Assembly: GCF_016919065.1 (NCBI RefSeq)
Contig: NZ_JAFFQA010000002.1
Coordinates: 1 to 64,000, forward strand
DNA: 64,000 bases
Reading direction: 5' to 3'
From: Desulfobulbus rhabdoformis
GTDB taxonomy: Bacteria; Desulfobacterota; Desulfobulbia; Desulfobulbales; Desulfobulbaceae
This document shows positions 1 to 8,355 of the stretch, one piece after another (position 1 is the first letter of the stretch; each line of letters starts with the position of its first letter). A program made the position numbers and the translations under genes. The notes beneath the pieces are model-generated. The model searched no databases. It was not told where the DNA came from and worked only from the letters and a program-made list of their open reading frames with translations.

Positions 1-3000
1 TGGCCGACATGAACGACATGGAATGGGCGACCGCCTTTTCCGGAGCCATGGCGCAGACCGTGGCCTCGTTCAAGACCAACGGCACCCAGATGGCCGACGC
101 CATCAAGAACATCGGCGCGGTGGCGGCCGCGAGCAATATTCCGCTGAACGAGCAGCTCGCCGTGCTCGGCCAGCTCCAGACCACCATGCCCGGCTCCGAG
201 GCGGGCACGCTGTACAAGGCGTTCATCATGAAGGCGGCCGAGGCCGGTGACGAGCTTGGCCTGTCCTTCACCGACACCAGCGGCCGTCTCAAGGGCGTGG
301 TTCCCATCCTGCAGGAGATCAAGCGCCAGTTCCCCGATCTCTCCAACGCCGCCGCCCAGGTAAAGCTGAAGAAGGCCTTCGGCTCCGACGAGGCGGTCAA
401 GTTCCTGCTGCAGATGTCGGCGGGCATGGAGAGCCTCGAAGGCAATATCCAGTCGGTGGGCCGGGCCATGAAGACCGGCACGGCGGTCACCGAACAGATG
501 GCCGACGCCATGAACCAGGACATCGGAGCCCGGTTCCTGCTCCTGCGCCAGCAGATGGCCAACCTCAGCGAAATCCTGGGGCGCACTCTGCTACCGGTGG
601 TGACGCCTGTGATCAACGGCGTCTCCCGCTTCATTCTGTTCCTGCAACGCATGGCCAAATCGATGCCGGGCGTGACCCGGGTGGTCCTGGGACTGTCCAT
701 GGCCCTCGGCACCATTCTGGTCGTGGCCGGAGCCGTCACCGCCGCCGTGGGCATGGTAGGACTCATGCTTCCCGCCATCAAGGCCGGGGTCGTGGCCATC
801 AGCGCCGCGCTGGCCGGGGTGGGTTCGGCGGTCGCGACCTATTTTCTTCCCGTCACCGCGATCATCGCGGGTGTGATCTTGTCGGTGTATCTGCTCAAAC
901 GCGCCTGGGAAACAAACTTCGGCAGCATTCAGGAGATCATCATCGGGGCCTGGAACAAGGTCTCGCTGGTGTTTCAAGGTATGAAGGCGTTGGTGGATTC
1001 GCTCAGCGGCGGCGTGGGTCAGATGTCGGCCGAGCTGGCGCAGAAGCTCGAATCCGCCGGGCTGCTGGGCTTCGTGGTCACCGTCTTCAAGGCCTATTAC
1101 CGGGTTCGTGAGGCCCTGGCAGGATTGTGGGGCGCGTTCTCACATGCCTTTGGCCGCATCCGAGCCATCCTTGAGCCGACCGTCCGCACCTTGATGAGCG
1201 CCTATACGGCACTGGCCAGCGCGGTCTTTTCGGTGGTGGAGATTTTCGGTGTGGCGGCCAGCGCCACCGATGGTTCGTCCTGGCGAACGTTCGGCACAGT
1301 CATCGGCACTGTTGCCGGTGTGCTTCTTCAAGGGTTGGCCTTCGCACTCAAGATCGTGGCCTGGAACCTGTCTCTCATTGTTCGTGTCCTGGCGGTCGTA
1401 GTGCGCAGCGTGGTCTGGGTCGGCAAGATCATCGTCGGCACTTTGGTCGGTGCCGCCAAGTTCATCTACAAGTTCCTGTTGCCCGTGCGCATGATCGGCG
1501 AGGCCTTCATGGCCGCCGGGAAGATCGTCTATGCGGTCTGGCAGGTGCTGACCGGCGACATCTCCCTGCTGGACGGTCTCAAGGCAATTGGCGGCGCGGT
1601 CTACGACTTTCTTGCCACCCCGTTCCGCTGGGCGCGGGATGTGGTGGTCGGTGTCTGGAATTTCATTTCCGGGATATTCACCTCCATCGGACGCCTGGTG
1701 GCCGACGCCGCCGGACAGATCGGCCAGGCGATTCTGAATCTGCCGATTATCAGCACCCTGCGTGAGCTGTTTGCCACCGTGCGCTCCTTCTTCGCCGGAA
1801 ACACCACCTTCTTCGAGGCGGGCAAAAAGCTGCTGATCACCCTGGGCGAAGGGATCTGGTCGGCGGTGACCTATCCCTTCACCATGCTCAAGAACGCCCT
1901 CGGCAAGCTGCGCAATCTGCTGCCGTTCTCCGATGCCCGCGAGGGACCACTCGCCAGCCTGACCGCCTCCGGCTCCGCGCTGCTCAAGACCCTCGCCGAC
2001 GGCATGAGCCTTACCCAGTCGCTGCCCGCGAAAGTGTTCGGCTTCGCCGCTCGCGGGATTCTCTCGGCCGCTGCGGGAGCCTGGCAGCAGATCAAGACGG
2101 CGGGCGGAAACCTCATGGACGCCGCCTCGGCTCCCTTCCGGATGGCTGGAAAACTCTGGGATGGGTTGACCTCCGGGGCTCAAACCGTCGCGGCCAAGGC
2201 CGGTGCCATCTTCGGCGGTCTCAAACAATCCCTGTTTGGCGACACGCCCGTACTGGCGCTCAAACCGCCCCAGGTCAATGCCTGGGACGCGCTGGCCACG
2301 GGAGCCGTCAATCTCCGCAACCGGATCGTTGCCACACTGTCGGCCGTCCCCGGGGCTGTCGGTCGAATCTTTACCAACGCCGGTGCCGAGGGGCAAACCC
2401 TCTGGCAGAGGCTTTCCACCGGCGCGAGCGCGGGCATTCAGGCGATCAAGGATAGAAGCGCTGGGATCGCCAACGGTTTGCTCTCCTCCGCTCGTGCCAT
2501 GCTGGGAGTCCAGACCCCGATTCCGCAGGTGGCCGAGCAGAAGCAAACACTCGGATCTGCGCAGCCCGCCGAATCGATTGGGCAACGCATCATCGAAAGC
2601 GTGCTGAGTCTCGTGCCTCGTCTGGACGAGCGCCTGGTGCCCAAGGCCCTGAGCGCCATGCTGATGCTCCAGCCGGTCATGGCCACTGCCGCGCCGCCGC
2701 TGCTGCCGATGAACGGCATCGTGCAGACCGTCGCAGCGGCCGTCGAGCCGGTAAGTAAGAGCTATATCCAGCCGTTCGCGGTGGAACCGCCACTGGAAAA
2801 CGGAGATGCCTGTCTGGCTCCGGCCGGGATCGAGCGGCCCAAGACAACCGCGCCGACTCCGATAGCGAAGCCCCTGCAATCCGGACTCACCGAGACGGTG
2901 CCTTCCGAACGGTTGATCGCTCCGGCCCGCACCGCTCCCACGACACCCATGCGCGGAGAGGAAGCCGGTCCGGGAGTGCGCGAACTGCTGGAATCCCTGC

Positions 3001-3134
3001 TCTCGCGCCTCGATGGCCTGGCCGACCGCCCGGTGGAATTGAGCGTGACCACCAACATCGATGGTCGGAAGGTGGCCGAGGCGGTCTACAAGGACCTGCG
3101 GGAGCGGAAGATCAGAAACTACGAAACCCTGTGA
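1..3134 (+). CDS. Phage tail tape measure protein, TP901-type (5' end outside window)
   Basis: This is the length-determining scaffold of a phage tail tube. The reading frame is open from the first base, so the true start lies upstream and at least 1041 residues are seen. The first ~170 residues match the TP901 tape-measure core: an alanine-rich helix followed by a region with SNIPLNEQLAVLG and an AGTLYKAF-like motif. Next come long hydrophobic helices (about residues 220-300 and 420-500), typical of tape measures, which can enter the host membrane. The C-terminal third is low in aromatic residues and rich in Ala, Pro and Thr. It is the first of a continuous plus-strand tail operon. A copy of the GGTAAGTAA element lies in frame near base 2748. 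Large antisense open frames over this gene are GC-rich shadows. Confidence 0.88.
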   Translation, partial: ADMNDMEWATAFSGAMAQTVASFKTNGTQMADAIKNIGAVAAASNIPLNEQLAVLGQLQTTMPGSEAGTLYKAFIMKAAEAGDELGLSFTDTSGRLKGVVPILQEIKRQFPDLSNAAAQVKLKKAFGSDEAVKFLLQMSAGMESLEGNIQSVGRAMKTGTAVTEQMADAMNQDIGARFLLLRQQMANLSEILGRTLLPVVTPVINGVSRFILFLQRMAKSMPGVTRVVLGLSMALGTILVVAGAVTAAVGMVGLMLPAIKAGVVAISAALAGVGSAVATYFLPVTAIIAGVILSVYLLKRAWETNFGSIQEIIIGAWNKVSLVFQGMKALVDSLSGGVGQMSAELAQKLESAGLLGFVVTVFKAYYRVREALAGLWGAFSHAFGRIRAILEPTVRTLMSAYTALASAVFSVVEIFGVAASATDGSSWRTFGTVIGTVAGVLLQGLAFALKIVAWNLSLIVRVLAVVVRSVVWVGKIIVGTLVGAAKFIYKFLLPVRMIGEAFMAAGKIVYAVWQVLTGDISLLDGLKAIGGAVYDFLATPFRWARDVVVGVWNFISGIFTSIGRLVADAAGQIGQAILNLPIISTLRELFATVRSFFAGNTTFFEAGKKLLITLGEGIWSAVTYPFTMLKNALGKLRNLLPFSDAREGPLASLTASGSALLKTLADGMSLTQSLPAKVFGFAARGILSAAAGAWQQIKTAGGNLMDAASAPFRMAGKLWDGLTSGAQTVAAKAGAIFGGLKQSLFGDTPVLALKPPQVNAWDALATGAVNLRNRIVATLSAVPGAVGRIFTNAGAEGQTLWQRLSTGASAGIQAIKDRSAGIANGLLSSARAMLGVQTPIPQVAEQKQTLGSAQPAESIGQRIIESVLSLVPRLDERLVPKALSAMLMLQPVMATAAPPLLPMNGIVQTVAAAVEPVSKSYIQPFAVEPPLENGDACLAPAGIERPKTTAPTPIAKPLQSGLTETVPSERLIAPARTAPTTPMRGEEAGPGVRELLESLLSRLDGLADRPVELSVTTNIDGRKVAEAVYKDLRERKIRNYETL

Positions 3135-3142
3135 GAGGACCG

Positions 3143-3454
3143 ATGAAACGCATCTTTGTCTGCAGCCCGTTCGCGGGCGACATAACCCGAAACGTCAAGG
3201 TCGCCGAGGCGCTTTGCCGCCAGGTCATGAGAAGCGGCCACGCGCCGTTCGCGCCGCACTTGCTGTATCCGACCTTCACCGACGACAGCGTTCCCGAGCA
3301 GCGGGAGACGGGTATCGCCTGCGGCCTGGCCTTTATGGAGTGCTGCGACGAGGTGTGGGCGTTCACCGGCAATGGTATTTCCAGCGGCATGCGGCGGGAA
3401 CTCGACCGGGCTGGACATCTGGGCAAGCCAATCATCAAGATTGTCGAGGTGTAA
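3143..3454 (+). CDS. DUF7768 (nucleoside-deoxyribosyltransferase-fold) protein
   Basis: A 103-residue protein resembling the DUF7768/DUF4406 group, which have the flavodoxin-like fold of nucleoside 2-deoxyribosyltransferases. Visible signatures are RIFVCSPFAGD at the N-terminus, APHLLYPTF and DD in the middle, CDEVWAF and a GMRRELDRA helix near the end. Such proteins are common in phage genomes, and their substrate is not established. The ATG at 3143 is chosen because GAGAGGA lies just upstream; a GTG at 3131 overlapping the tape-measure stop is the alternative. It lies between tape measure and baseplate genes, an unusual place for an enzyme, so it could act on nucleotides or simply be a carried passenger. 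Confidence 0.7.
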   Translation: MKRIFVCSPFAGDITRNVKVAEALCRQVMRSGHAPFAPHLLYPTFTDDSVPEQRETGIACGLAFMECCDEVWAFTGNGISSGMRRELDRAGHLGKPIIKIVEV

Positions 3455-3456
3455 GG

Positions 3457-3927
3457 ATGGCCTGGGATCAACAGCCCATCAAGGGATATCTGGTGGATGC
3501 CGACACGGGGGAGCGGCTCGAATTCCAGTACAACCCCAACTCCATCAGCGACGAGAAGTCGACCGACTACGCGACGATCAAGATCCCCGGCATGAGCCAT
3601 CCGCGTTACCAGTACGTCGCTGGGGAACCACGCCGGATCGCCTTCAAGGTCGAGCTGTTCAAAGGGCCGGTAAAGCAGAAGGTCGACTGGCTCCGCTCGT
3701 TGCAATACCCGGAGCACGCCGGAACCATGCTCAAGAATGCGCCGCACCGCGTGCTGCTCATCTTCGGCGATCTCTATCCCGGCGTGACCTGCATCGTCCG
3801 GCAGGTGAAGGCGCGGTTCTTCGGCCTGTTCGATCGGGACAACCTGCTGCCGCAACGGGCCGAGGTGGATATTGTCCTCGAGGAATACGTGGACCGTTCC
3901 ATCAACTGGTCGGAGGTGCGCTCATGA
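3457..3927 (+). CDS. Contractile tail tube-baseplate adaptor (CIS-tube-like protein)
   Basis: A 156-residue protein with the FQYNPNSI motif near residue 23 that marks the N-terminal domain of contractile-injection-system tube/LysM adaptor proteins. It is followed by a beta-rich segment (RIAFKVELF) and a DWLRSL helix. Members connect the inner tube to the baseplate hub. The ATG at 3457 has GAGGT seven bases upstream. It overlaps the next gene by the ATGA pattern, and that gene supplies the LysM-like part that is fused to this domain in some relatives. The family assignment rests on motif recognition and gene order. Confidence 0.65.
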   Translation: MAWDQQPIKGYLVDADTGERLEFQYNPNSISDEKSTDYATIKIPGMSHPRYQYVAGEPRRIAFKVELFKGPVKQKVDWLRSLQYPEHAGTMLKNAPHRVLLIFGDLYPGVTCIVRQVKARFFGLFDRDNLLPQRAEVDIVLEEYVDRSINWSEVRS

Positions 3928-4214
3928 TCGGCCGTGATTCCCGATACGCCCGCTGCGTTCTCTACCGGGACAGCGACGGCACCTCCCTCGGCATGCGCCA
4001 GCGCATCGACACCACCCCCAGATACGACGACCGCCTGCACACCGTGGTCGAAGGCGACCGCCTGGATCTGCTCGCGCACCGCTATCTGGGCGATGTCCGG
4101 CTCTGGTGGATCATCTGCGACTACAACGACATCTTCTTTCCGCTGGAACTCGAGCCGGGCCTGGCGCTGCGCATTCCCTCCCGCGAACATGTTCAAATGC
4201 GCCTGCTCGACTGA
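3924..4214 (+). CDS. LysM-like tail protein (gpX type)
   Basis: A 96-residue protein whose middle reads as a degenerate LysM domain: HTVVEGDRLDLLAHRYLG, then LWWIICDYN and a final RIPS motif. Small LysM proteins of this kind (P2 gpX, Mu homologues) sit at the baseplate hub and help anchor the tail. The start overlaps the upstream stop (ATGA), and GGAGGTG lies just ahead, giving translational coupling. The preceding tube-adaptor gene and the following gpD gene support the assignment. Confidence 0.7.
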   Translation: MIGRDSRYARCVLYRDSDGTSLGMRQRIDTTPRYDDRLHTVVEGDRLDLLAHRYLGDVRLWWIICDYNDIFFPLELEPGLALRIPSREHVQMRLLD

Positions 4215-4219
4215 GGTTT

Positions 4220-4271
4220 CCGACACCTCGCCATGCCTTCCGGTAAGTAAGCAGGGAACTGCGAACCGCCG
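4220..4271 (+). promoter_or_regulatory. Repeated intergenic element, copy A (CCGACAC-N9-CCTTCCGGTAAGTAA)
   Basis: In the 66-base gap before the gpD gene, CCGACAC (4220-4226) is followed after exactly nine bases by CCTTCCGGTAAGTAA (4236-4250). A small hairpin GCAG-GGAA-CTGC (4251-4262) and AACCGCCG (4264-4271) come next. Copy B at 11195 has the same first two blocks with the same nine-base spacing, then a longer hairpin and AACCGCCG. The role is unknown. A late promoter, an mRNA processing hairpin or a modular-exchange boundary are all possible. Confidence 0.5.
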
Positions 4272-4280
4272 GAGAGACGC

Positions 4281-5564
4281 ATGGATCTGGATACCTTCAA
4301 ACCGACATTTCTGATTCAGATCGAGGGGCAAGCCCTCTCGAAGGACATCACCCAGGAGATCACCTCGTTCGTCTTCACCGACAACGAGGAGGAGCTGGAT
4401 ATCCTCGAACTGTCGGTGACCGACCGCAACCTGCAGTTCGTCGATGACCCTCTGTTCCAGGAAGGCAATGAGATCGTGGCCCGCTTCGGCTACGTGGGGA
4501 ACCTCTCTCCGCGTAAGAAGGCGGTCATCAAAGACATCGATTACGATTTTCCGGAAAACGGCGACCCGACCATCCGCATCAAGGCCTACGACAAGGGCTT
4601 TAAACTCGCGGGCAAGGAAAACCAGAAGGTCTGGCAGAAACCCGCTCCCGGCATCCTCTATTCGGAAATCGCCGAGCAGATCGCCGCCGCCAACGGCCTC
4701 ACGCCGGTGGTTACGGCCACCAAAGGCAACCATCTCCGCGTCACTCAGAGCAACATCTCGGACGCTCAGTTCCTCAAGGAGCTGGCGGAAAAGGCCCGCG
4801 ACCGCGATGGCGACGGTGTGAGCGGCTATGTCTTCTACGTCCAGGACGACGAACTCCATTTCCATCCCCGCGAGCTCGACCAGACGCCGCTTCTGACCCT
4901 CGAATATTTCACCGACACCAAAGGCCTGTTGCGTTCGTTCCGTCCGAGCACCCAGTCCCAGGGAGCCAAGGGCGCGGGTGTCGAGACCAAAACGGTCGGC
5001 ATCGACCCGCGCAAGAAGGATGTGGTCGAGCACAAGGCCAACAACGCCAGCACGCCCGAGCGAACGGCCCTGGGCAAGCAGACCTATCTGGTCGATGGCA
5101 ACACCGGCGAAGGCAGCTTCAAGGAACAGGAGACGGGGCAGATCGTGCCCAGCTTCGACCGTTCCGAAGGCTTTCACGAAGAGCCGCGCCAGGAGCCCGC
5201 CCAGGACAGCGCCGAAGGCAAGTTCCGCGAGGCCGAGCTGCGCCAGGTCGAAGCGGACGCCGCCACTATCGGCATTCCCCAGCTACGCGCCAAGAAGAAC
5301 GTCGAGATCAAGGGCGTGGGGCGGAAGTTTTCCGGCATCTACTACTGCCACTCGGTGCGCCACAGCATCAGCGGCGCTGGATATCTCAGCGAACTCAAAC
5401 TTAAGAAGAACGCCCTCGGCAAAGGCGCAGGCGATAAGTCCGCCGAGTCCCAGGGTAAACCCAACGACAAGGAGGCCCCGCCCACACCGCAAAACGAGCC
5501 GCCAGCCATGGTGACCATCAATGCGGACACCGGCGCGGTCACACAAGGAGGCGGCAATGGGTGA
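4281..5564 (+). CDS. Phage late control D-like baseplate hub protein (gpD family)
   Basis: A 427-residue protein of the phage late control D/gp27-like family. These form the trimeric hub that joins tail tube and spike. The N-terminal half has the typical alternation of beta-strands (FKPTFLIQIEGQALSKDI), then DNEEELDILELSVTDR and NEIVARFGY. A middle alpha/beta part with AEQIAAANGL is followed by a DAQFLKELAEKA helix. The last ~60 residues are Lys/Pro-rich and probably disordered. The start at 4281 follows CGGAGAG. It ends eight bases inside the next gene. It is somewhat longer than P2 gpD because of that tail. Confidence 0.8.
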   Translation: MDLDTFKPTFLIQIEGQALSKDITQEITSFVFTDNEEELDILELSVTDRNLQFVDDPLFQEGNEIVARFGYVGNLSPRKKAVIKDIDYDFPENGDPTIRIKAYDKGFKLAGKENQKVWQKPAPGILYSEIAEQIAAANGLTPVVTATKGNHLRVTQSNISDAQFLKELAEKARDRDGDGVSGYVFYVQDDELHFHPRELDQTPLLTLEYFTDTKGLLRSFRPSTQSQGAKGAGVETKTVGIDPRKKDVVEHKANNASTPERTALGKQTYLVDGNTGEGSFKEQETGQIVPSFDRSEGFHEEPRQEPAQDSAEGKFREAELRQVEADAATIGIPQLRAKKNVEIKGVGRKFSGIYYCHSVRHSISGAGYLSELKLKKNALGKGAGDKSAESQGKPNDKEAPPTPQNEPPAMVTINADTGAVTQGGGNG

Positions 5565-5931
5565 TCTCAGCAAGAATTTCAATCGGTCGGAATTCGCTTG
5601 CAAGGGCAAAAACTGTTGCGGCCATTCGGCTGCGGTCCACCCCGACCTGATCGACGCCCTGCAGGCGTTGCGCGACCGAATCGGCAAACCGCTGTCCATC
5701 ACCAGCGGCTTCCGCTGCAACCGGCACAACAAAGCGGTGGGCGGCGCGGAACAGAGTTTTCACACGCTGGGCATGGCGGCCGATGTGAGCTGCTCCGCTG
5801 GCGTAGCGCCCGAGGAGCTGGCGGTCATCGCCCAGGAGATTCCGCTCTTCCGTGAGGGCGGCATCGGCGTCTATGCCTCCTGGGTCCATCTCGACGTGCG
5901 CCAGTCGGGCAAGGCGAGGTGGCGGTCATGA
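5557..5931 (+). CDS. M15-family D-Ala-D-Ala carboxypeptidase-like peptidoglycan hydrolase
   Basis: A 124-residue peptidase_M15_3 domain, the zinc-dependent fold found in phage endolysins and tail-associated lysins. Diagnostic parts are SGFRCNRHNKAVGG (residues ~48-61), SFHTLGMAADV with the zinc-binding His and Asp, and WVHLDVR with the last zinc His. The ATG at 5557 has AAGGAGG upstream and overlaps the gpD stop by eight bases. Its place among baseplate genes suggests a role in local wall digestion during infection, although a lysis role cannot be excluded. No signal peptide is visible. Confidence 0.85.
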   Translation: MGDLSKNFNRSEFACKGKNCCGHSAAVHPDLIDALQALRDRIGKPLSITSGFRCNRHNKAVGGAEQSFHTLGMAADVSCSAGVAPEELAVIAQEIPLFREGGIGVYASWVHLDVRQSGKARWRS

Positions 5932-6347
5932 GTTCCGAAGCCAAGACCCTGTTTTCGGGCACCGCGCTGGGTCTCTCCGGGCCGCTTCGGGTGGAGATAC
6001 TTCCCAATGGAATGACCGCCAGGCTGACTCAGCCGTTCCGTGTCCGTACCGGCGCTGGCCGCATCATCGAAGTGACCGCTGGGTTCGAGACCGACTTCGC
6101 CTCGGTGCCGCGCCTGTTCTGGCGCGTGGTGCCGCCCTGGGGGAGATATTCCCCGGCGGCCGTCGTTCACGACTACCTCTACCACACCGGCAAGGTCTCG
6201 CGGCTTGCTGCCGACCGCGTCTTTCTCGAACTGATGGCGGCCCTGGGCGTGCCTCTATGGAAAAGGCAGGTCATGTATTGGGCGGTTCGCCTGGGCGGCT
6301 GGCTGGCCTGGGACACCAGTCGAAAACGGGAGACGGAGCATGCTTGA
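5928..6347 (+). CDS. DUF1353 phage protein
   Basis: A 139-residue protein matching DUF1353. The signatures are FETDFASVPRLFWRVVPP, then AAVVHDYLYHTG, and a C-terminal hydrophobic helix around WAVRLGGWLAW. DUF1353 proteins are frequent in tail/lysis regions of phages, and their activity is undetermined. The HDYLY segment looks like a small catalytic or metal site, which is an inference. The ATG at 5928 overlaps the upstream stop (ATGA); a GTG at 5919 is possible. It overlaps the next gene by eight bases. Confidence 0.75.
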   Translation: MSSEAKTLFSGTALGLSGPLRVEILPNGMTARLTQPFRVRTGAGRIIEVTAGFETDFASVPRLFWRVVPPWGRYSPAAVVHDYLYHTGKVSRLAADRVFLELMAALGVPLWKRQVMYWAVRLGGWLAWDTSRKRETEHA

Positions 6348-7389
6348 AACCCGCGACCGTCAATCCGAGGAGCGCTACCGCAACCGCTGGTACGGCAAGT
6401 ACCGGGCCTTCGTGCGCGACAACAACGACCCAGAACGCCTTGGCCGGGTCCGGCTGGAGATCCCCGCCGTGCTTGGCAGCGGGCGGGAGAACTGGTCCGA
6501 ATGGGCCGCTCCCTGTTTCCCCTACGGCGGCAACGACGACACCGGCATGTTCCTGGTCCCCGAGGAAGGGGCCTCGGTCTGGGCCGAGTTCGAGGGCGGC
6601 GTTGTCCAGTATCCGATCTGGACCGGGGTCTGGCTGGCCAAGAGCAATCCCGGCGAACAGCCCGAGGAATCCAAGCGCACCTGCGCGAATGCCTTTTGCC
6701 ATGACTGCGAGGACAAGGTCGAACATCAGGCCAACCGGCACGACGATCTCGAACACAAGAAGTACCACGGCCATCCGCCGTATTACTGCCCGCGACTGAA
6801 GGTCCTGCTCAAGACCGAAACCGGCCACACCATCCTGGCCGATGACCGCGACGGCGACGAGCTGCTGCGGATCATCGACCGCGCCGGACAGATCCTCACC
6901 ATGGAAGGGAAGGTGAAGCCGGAGATGCAGAGCGGCAACGCTCTGCGCCGAGGCACGAAGGACGCCGAGAAAGGCGACCAGCTCGACATCGCCTCGCAGA
7001 TCGTCGGCTCCCGCGCCCGCATCCAGCTCACCGACCTCTGCCGCCAGCAGGTGATCCTCGAAGCCTGGCAGGACAAGGAGAAGGTCCACATCCTCTCGTG
7101 CGACAAGGGCCGCTCCCGCTGGCAGAAGATCCTCATCGATACCACCAAGGGTCGGGAGAAGGTTCACATCTGGGGACTCAACGGCACCCAGGAAATCCTC
7201 GTCGATTCCACCGCCGCCGCCGAACAGATCCGGCTGACCGACAAGGCCGGTCAGGTGGTGCGCATGAACGCCGCGCCCGGCCAGGAGAGCATCAGCGCCA
7301 CCGACAAGTCCGGCAGCCTCGTGTTCATGGATGGGGTGGCCGGAAACATCATCATTCGCTCGACGAACACCGTCTTGATCAACACCTGA
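6340..7389 (+). CDS. Baseplate spike protein, gp5/VgrG OB-fold type
   Basis: A 349-residue protein with a gp5-like OB-fold at residues ~20-110 (YRAFVRDNNDPERLGRVRLE, later GMFLVPEEGASVWAEFEGG and PIWTGVW). It continues into a long beta-repeat region with motifs such as HTILADDRDGDELLRIIDRAGQ and QIRLTDKAGQVVRMN. These resemble the triple-stranded beta-helix of membrane-puncturing spikes. It should trimerise under the hub and carry the PAAR tip encoded two genes downstream. It contains no lysozyme domain; the separate M15 peptidase may supply that activity. Confidence 0.82.
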   Translation: MLETRDRQSEERYRNRWYGKYRAFVRDNNDPERLGRVRLEIPAVLGSGRENWSEWAAPCFPYGGNDDTGMFLVPEEGASVWAEFEGGVVQYPIWTGVWLAKSNPGEQPEESKRTCANAFCHDCEDKVEHQANRHDDLEHKKYHGHPPYYCPRLKVLLKTETGHTILADDRDGDELLRIIDRAGQILTMEGKVKPEMQSGNALRRGTKDAEKGDQLDIASQIVGSRARIQLTDLCRQQVILEAWQDKEKVHILSCDKGRSRWQKILIDTTKGREKVHIWGLNGTQEILVDSTAAAEQIRLTDKAGQVVRMNAAPGQESISATDKSGSLVFMDGVAGNIIIRSTNTVLINT

Positions 7390-7401
7390 AGGAAGCATCG
7401 C

Positions 7402-7776
7402 ATGGGAGAAAGAACAACAACGCCCTCCGGACTTTCGGCCAGCGAGGAATTGCTGGCCCGGACCTTCGATCATTGGCGGGAGGAATTCCGCAGCATCCTC
7501 GAAAGCCACCGCCGGGAAATCCAGGACCGCCTCGAGAAGATCGAGCGTGAAATCGAGAAGAAATCGGACAAGGAAAACGTCGAGGTGCTGGTCCGCTCGA
7601 TCTATTCCGATCTGCACCGGCACGCCGAGGAGATCGACCGGCTGCATGCCCGGGTCGGCTCTAAGATGGGGACCGAGACCATGTGGAAGATCGTCGGCCT
7701 GGTGCTGACCATCGGCAGCACCATCGGCGGACTCGTCGGCTTTCTGATCCATCTGCTGCTGAAGGTGAACCCATGA
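7402..7776 (+). CDS. Small coiled-coil protein with a C-terminal membrane segment
   Basis: A 124-residue protein. Residues ~30-85 are highly charged and helical (EIQDRLEKIEREIEKKSD), predicting a coiled coil. Residues ~95-120 form one hydrophobic helix (IVGLVLTIGSTIGGLVGFLI). Such one-TM coiled-coil proteins next to spike genes can be holin-like or accessory proteins, but no specific family is recognised. The stop overlaps the PAAR start (ATGA), showing translational coupling. Function unknown. Confidence 0.65.
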   Translation: MGERTTTPSGLSASEELLARTFDHWREEFRSILESHRREIQDRLEKIEREIEKKSDKENVEVLVRSIYSDLHRHAEEIDRLHARVGSKMGTETMWKIVGLVLTIGSTIGGLVGFLIHLLLKVNP

Positions 7777-8036
7777 GCTCCCAGGCGCGGCTCGGCGACA
7801 TCAGCAGTCACGGCGGCGTCATCATCACCGGGGCGAGCCGGACGCTGGACAACGGCATGCCAGTGGCCCGCATGGGTGATCTGCACGTCTGTCCCATCCC
7901 TGGGCATGGCGTGACGCCCATTGTGACCGGCAGCTTCGACACCATCACCGAAGGATTGCCCAACGCCCGCATCGGCGACATCACCGCCTGCGGAGCCATC
8001 ATCGTCACCGGCAGTCCCGACACCATCGACAACTGA
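7773..8036 (+). CDS. PAAR-domain spike tip protein
   Basis: An 87-residue PAAR protein that caps the puncturing spike. It has two PAAR-like half repeats (ARLGDISSHGGVIITG and ARIGDITACGAIIVTGS) and the central MGDLHVCPIPGHG, which supplies the Cys and His that bind a metal at the tip. The start overlaps the upstream stop by ATGA. Together with the gp5-like protein this makes a complete spike, as in contractile phages, tailocins and extracellular injection systems. Confidence 0.85.
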   Translation: MSSQARLGDISSHGGVIITGASRTLDNGMPVARMGDLHVCPIPGHGVTPIVTGSFDTITEGLPNARIGDITACGAIIVTGSPDTIDN

Positions 8037-8046
8037 GGGGGCCGCT

Positions 8047-8355
8047 ATGAACAATCTCGAACAGCCGCAGGAACCGCACTACTGGGATGTCTTCCCGAAA
8101 CTGATCCGGGTCTCGCGATCCCCATTCGTCCAGCGCATTCCGCTCTCGATCCGTGGTCTACCCGAAGCGCCGGTGTTCGAATCGTCCAATCCCGACGTGG
8201 CCAGTGTCGATGAGGACGGCAATGTCGAGTGCGGCTTCGTTCCCGGGGCGGCCATGATCCTGGTCTGGGATTCGCCCGAGCGGCTCAGCCTGCGTCACGT
8301 CCAGGTCGAGGTCTATGGCGGTGGCGTCTCCGCACCGGTGGAGGTTCCTTCATGA
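8047..8355 (+). CDS. Bacterial Ig-like domain protein (short paralogue)
   Basis: A 102-residue single-domain protein with a BIG2-like pattern: SSNPDVASVDEDGNVECGFVPG. It is clearly paralogous to the first ~95 residues of the next gene. Both share an H-x-WxV-xP start, the SSNP-V motif and an SLRHVxVEV end. These domains probably decorate the baseplate or tail and bind surface polysaccharide. RBS GGGGG lies before the start. Its last bases overlap the next start by ATGA. Confidence 0.65.
   Translation: MNNLEQPQEPHYWDVFPKLIRVSRSPFVQRIPLSIRGLPEAPVFESSNPDVASVDEDGNVECGFVPGAAMILVWDSPERLSLRHVQVEVYGGGVSAPVEVPS

Noticed and set aside
1140..2879. Long minus-strand open frame (579 codons) over the tape-measure gene
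   Set aside because: It is antisense to a clear tape-measure gene in GC-rich DNA, has low-complexity composition and no domain. The same applies to the long minus frames at 3774-5177, 6271-7752 and 18347-20797.
2748..4250. GGTAAGT resembling a eukaryotic 5' splice site or intron boundary
   Set aside because: No group I or group II intron features follow, and the copy in the tape-measure gene is read through in frame.
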